NCBI GenBank assembly: GCA_030641085.1
Contig: DAOWIC010000040.1
Span: 1-5,827, forward strand
Length of the DNA: 5,827 nucleotides
Source of the DNA: Calditrichota bacterium
GTDB taxonomy: Bacteria; Zixibacteria; MSB-5A5; GN15; FEB-12
Reading direction: 5' to 3'
The notes under the pieces are model-generated. The model searched no databases. It saw only the letters and a list, made by a program, of their open reading frames with translations, and was not told the DNA's origin. Shown piece after piece: positions 5,548 through 5,827 of this stretch (position 1 is the first letter of the stretch; each line of letters begins with the position of its first letter). The translations under genes were made by a program, and so were the position numbers.

Positions 5548-5827
5548 TCAGGCCGCCTTCACCTGCGAGTTCAGGTTTTTCCGTTTGAACAGCACATAGT
5601 CCAGCAGCGAGAAGACGCTGAAGCAGGTCCAATAAAGTACCAATCCGGCGGCGAACTTGTAGAAGATGAAGCCCATGAACAACGGCATGATATAGCCGAT
5701 GGCCTTGTTCTGCTGCGTGCTCGGCATCGTCAGTTTTTGTGAGACGAACTGCGCCACCACCATGATCACCACAAGGATAATGTACGGATCGGTGGGACCC
5801 ATAGCACCCAGCGAAAGGTCGTTGATA
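5548..5827 (-). CDS. yidC: Membrane protein insertase YidC (Oxa1 family), C-terminal 92 residues, cut by window edge
   Basis: YidC inserts and folds proteins in the inner membrane, alone or with Sec. The visible end reads INDLSLGAMGPTDPY and then a hydrophobic segment (IILVVIMVVAQFVSQKL). The family pattern Q-x-K-x-x-x-x-x-MP follows in QNKAIGYIMPLFMGFIF, then FAAGLVLYW, matching the (F/W)P(A/S)GLVLYW signature, and the final membrane segment. It closes with a short basic tail (FKRKNLNSQVKAA) of the type that contacts ribosomes. The frame is open to the edge; the start is outside the window. The stop is TGA at 5550-5548. There is no jag/khpB gene between it and mnmE, unlike Firmicutes. Confidence 0.95.
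   Translation of the reverse strand, partial: INDLSLGAMGPTDPYIILVVIMVVAQFVSQKLTMPSTQQNKAIGYIMPLFMGFIFYKFAAGLVLYWTCFSVFSLLDYVLFKRKNLNSQVKAA

Overview
The window is a compact, entirely minus-strand block of the conserved gene cluster that lies near the replication origin in many bacteria. In transcription order (high to low coordinate) it reads: yidC 3' end, mnmE (trmE), mnmG (gidA), rsmG (gidB), parA (soj), parB (spo0J) 5' end. Both edge genes are cut by the window. The sequence looks moderately GC-rich by eye and base use is even across the genes, so I see no sign of mobile DNA or recent transfer. The gene order and chromosomal-type ParA/ParB with a canonical parS point to a bacterial chromosome arm close to oriC. 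The proteins do not look like close relatives of E. coli or Bacillus. An uncultured FCB-group or similar lineage is possible, but that is a weak guess.

Layout: the yidC end (5827-5548) encodes the last membrane segments of the membrane insertase. After 42 bases comes mnmE (5505-4120), with a striking leader: an A9 run and a perfect 14-bp inverted repeat whose three-base loop is the mnmE ATG itself. A 150-base gap (3970-4119) follows, holding a symmetric parS-like palindrome, an overlapping short hairpin and a weak promoter candidate. Next come mnmG (3969-2101) and rsmG (start chosen at 2104), joined by an ATGA overlap. A perfect 16-bp parS site is embedded in the rsmG coding sequence. An 89-base gap (1377-1465) carries a good promoter candidate whose spacer contains a 12-bp palindrome. 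Then come parA (TTG start, strong ribosome binding site) and parB, again joined by ATGA.

Functions: MnmE and MnmG together build the 5-carboxymethylaminomethyl group on the wobble uridine (U34) of certain tRNAs. RsmG methylates 16S rRNA at the site equivalent to G527. ParA, ParB and parS form the chromosome segregation system, and at least one ParB loading site lies just upstream of the genes that encode the system. No gene-free stretch exceeds 300 bases. I found no tRNA, rRNA, CRISPR, IS element or convincing DnaA-box cluster. The genes are ordinary; the unusual signals are in the mnmE leader and the two parS-type palindromes.
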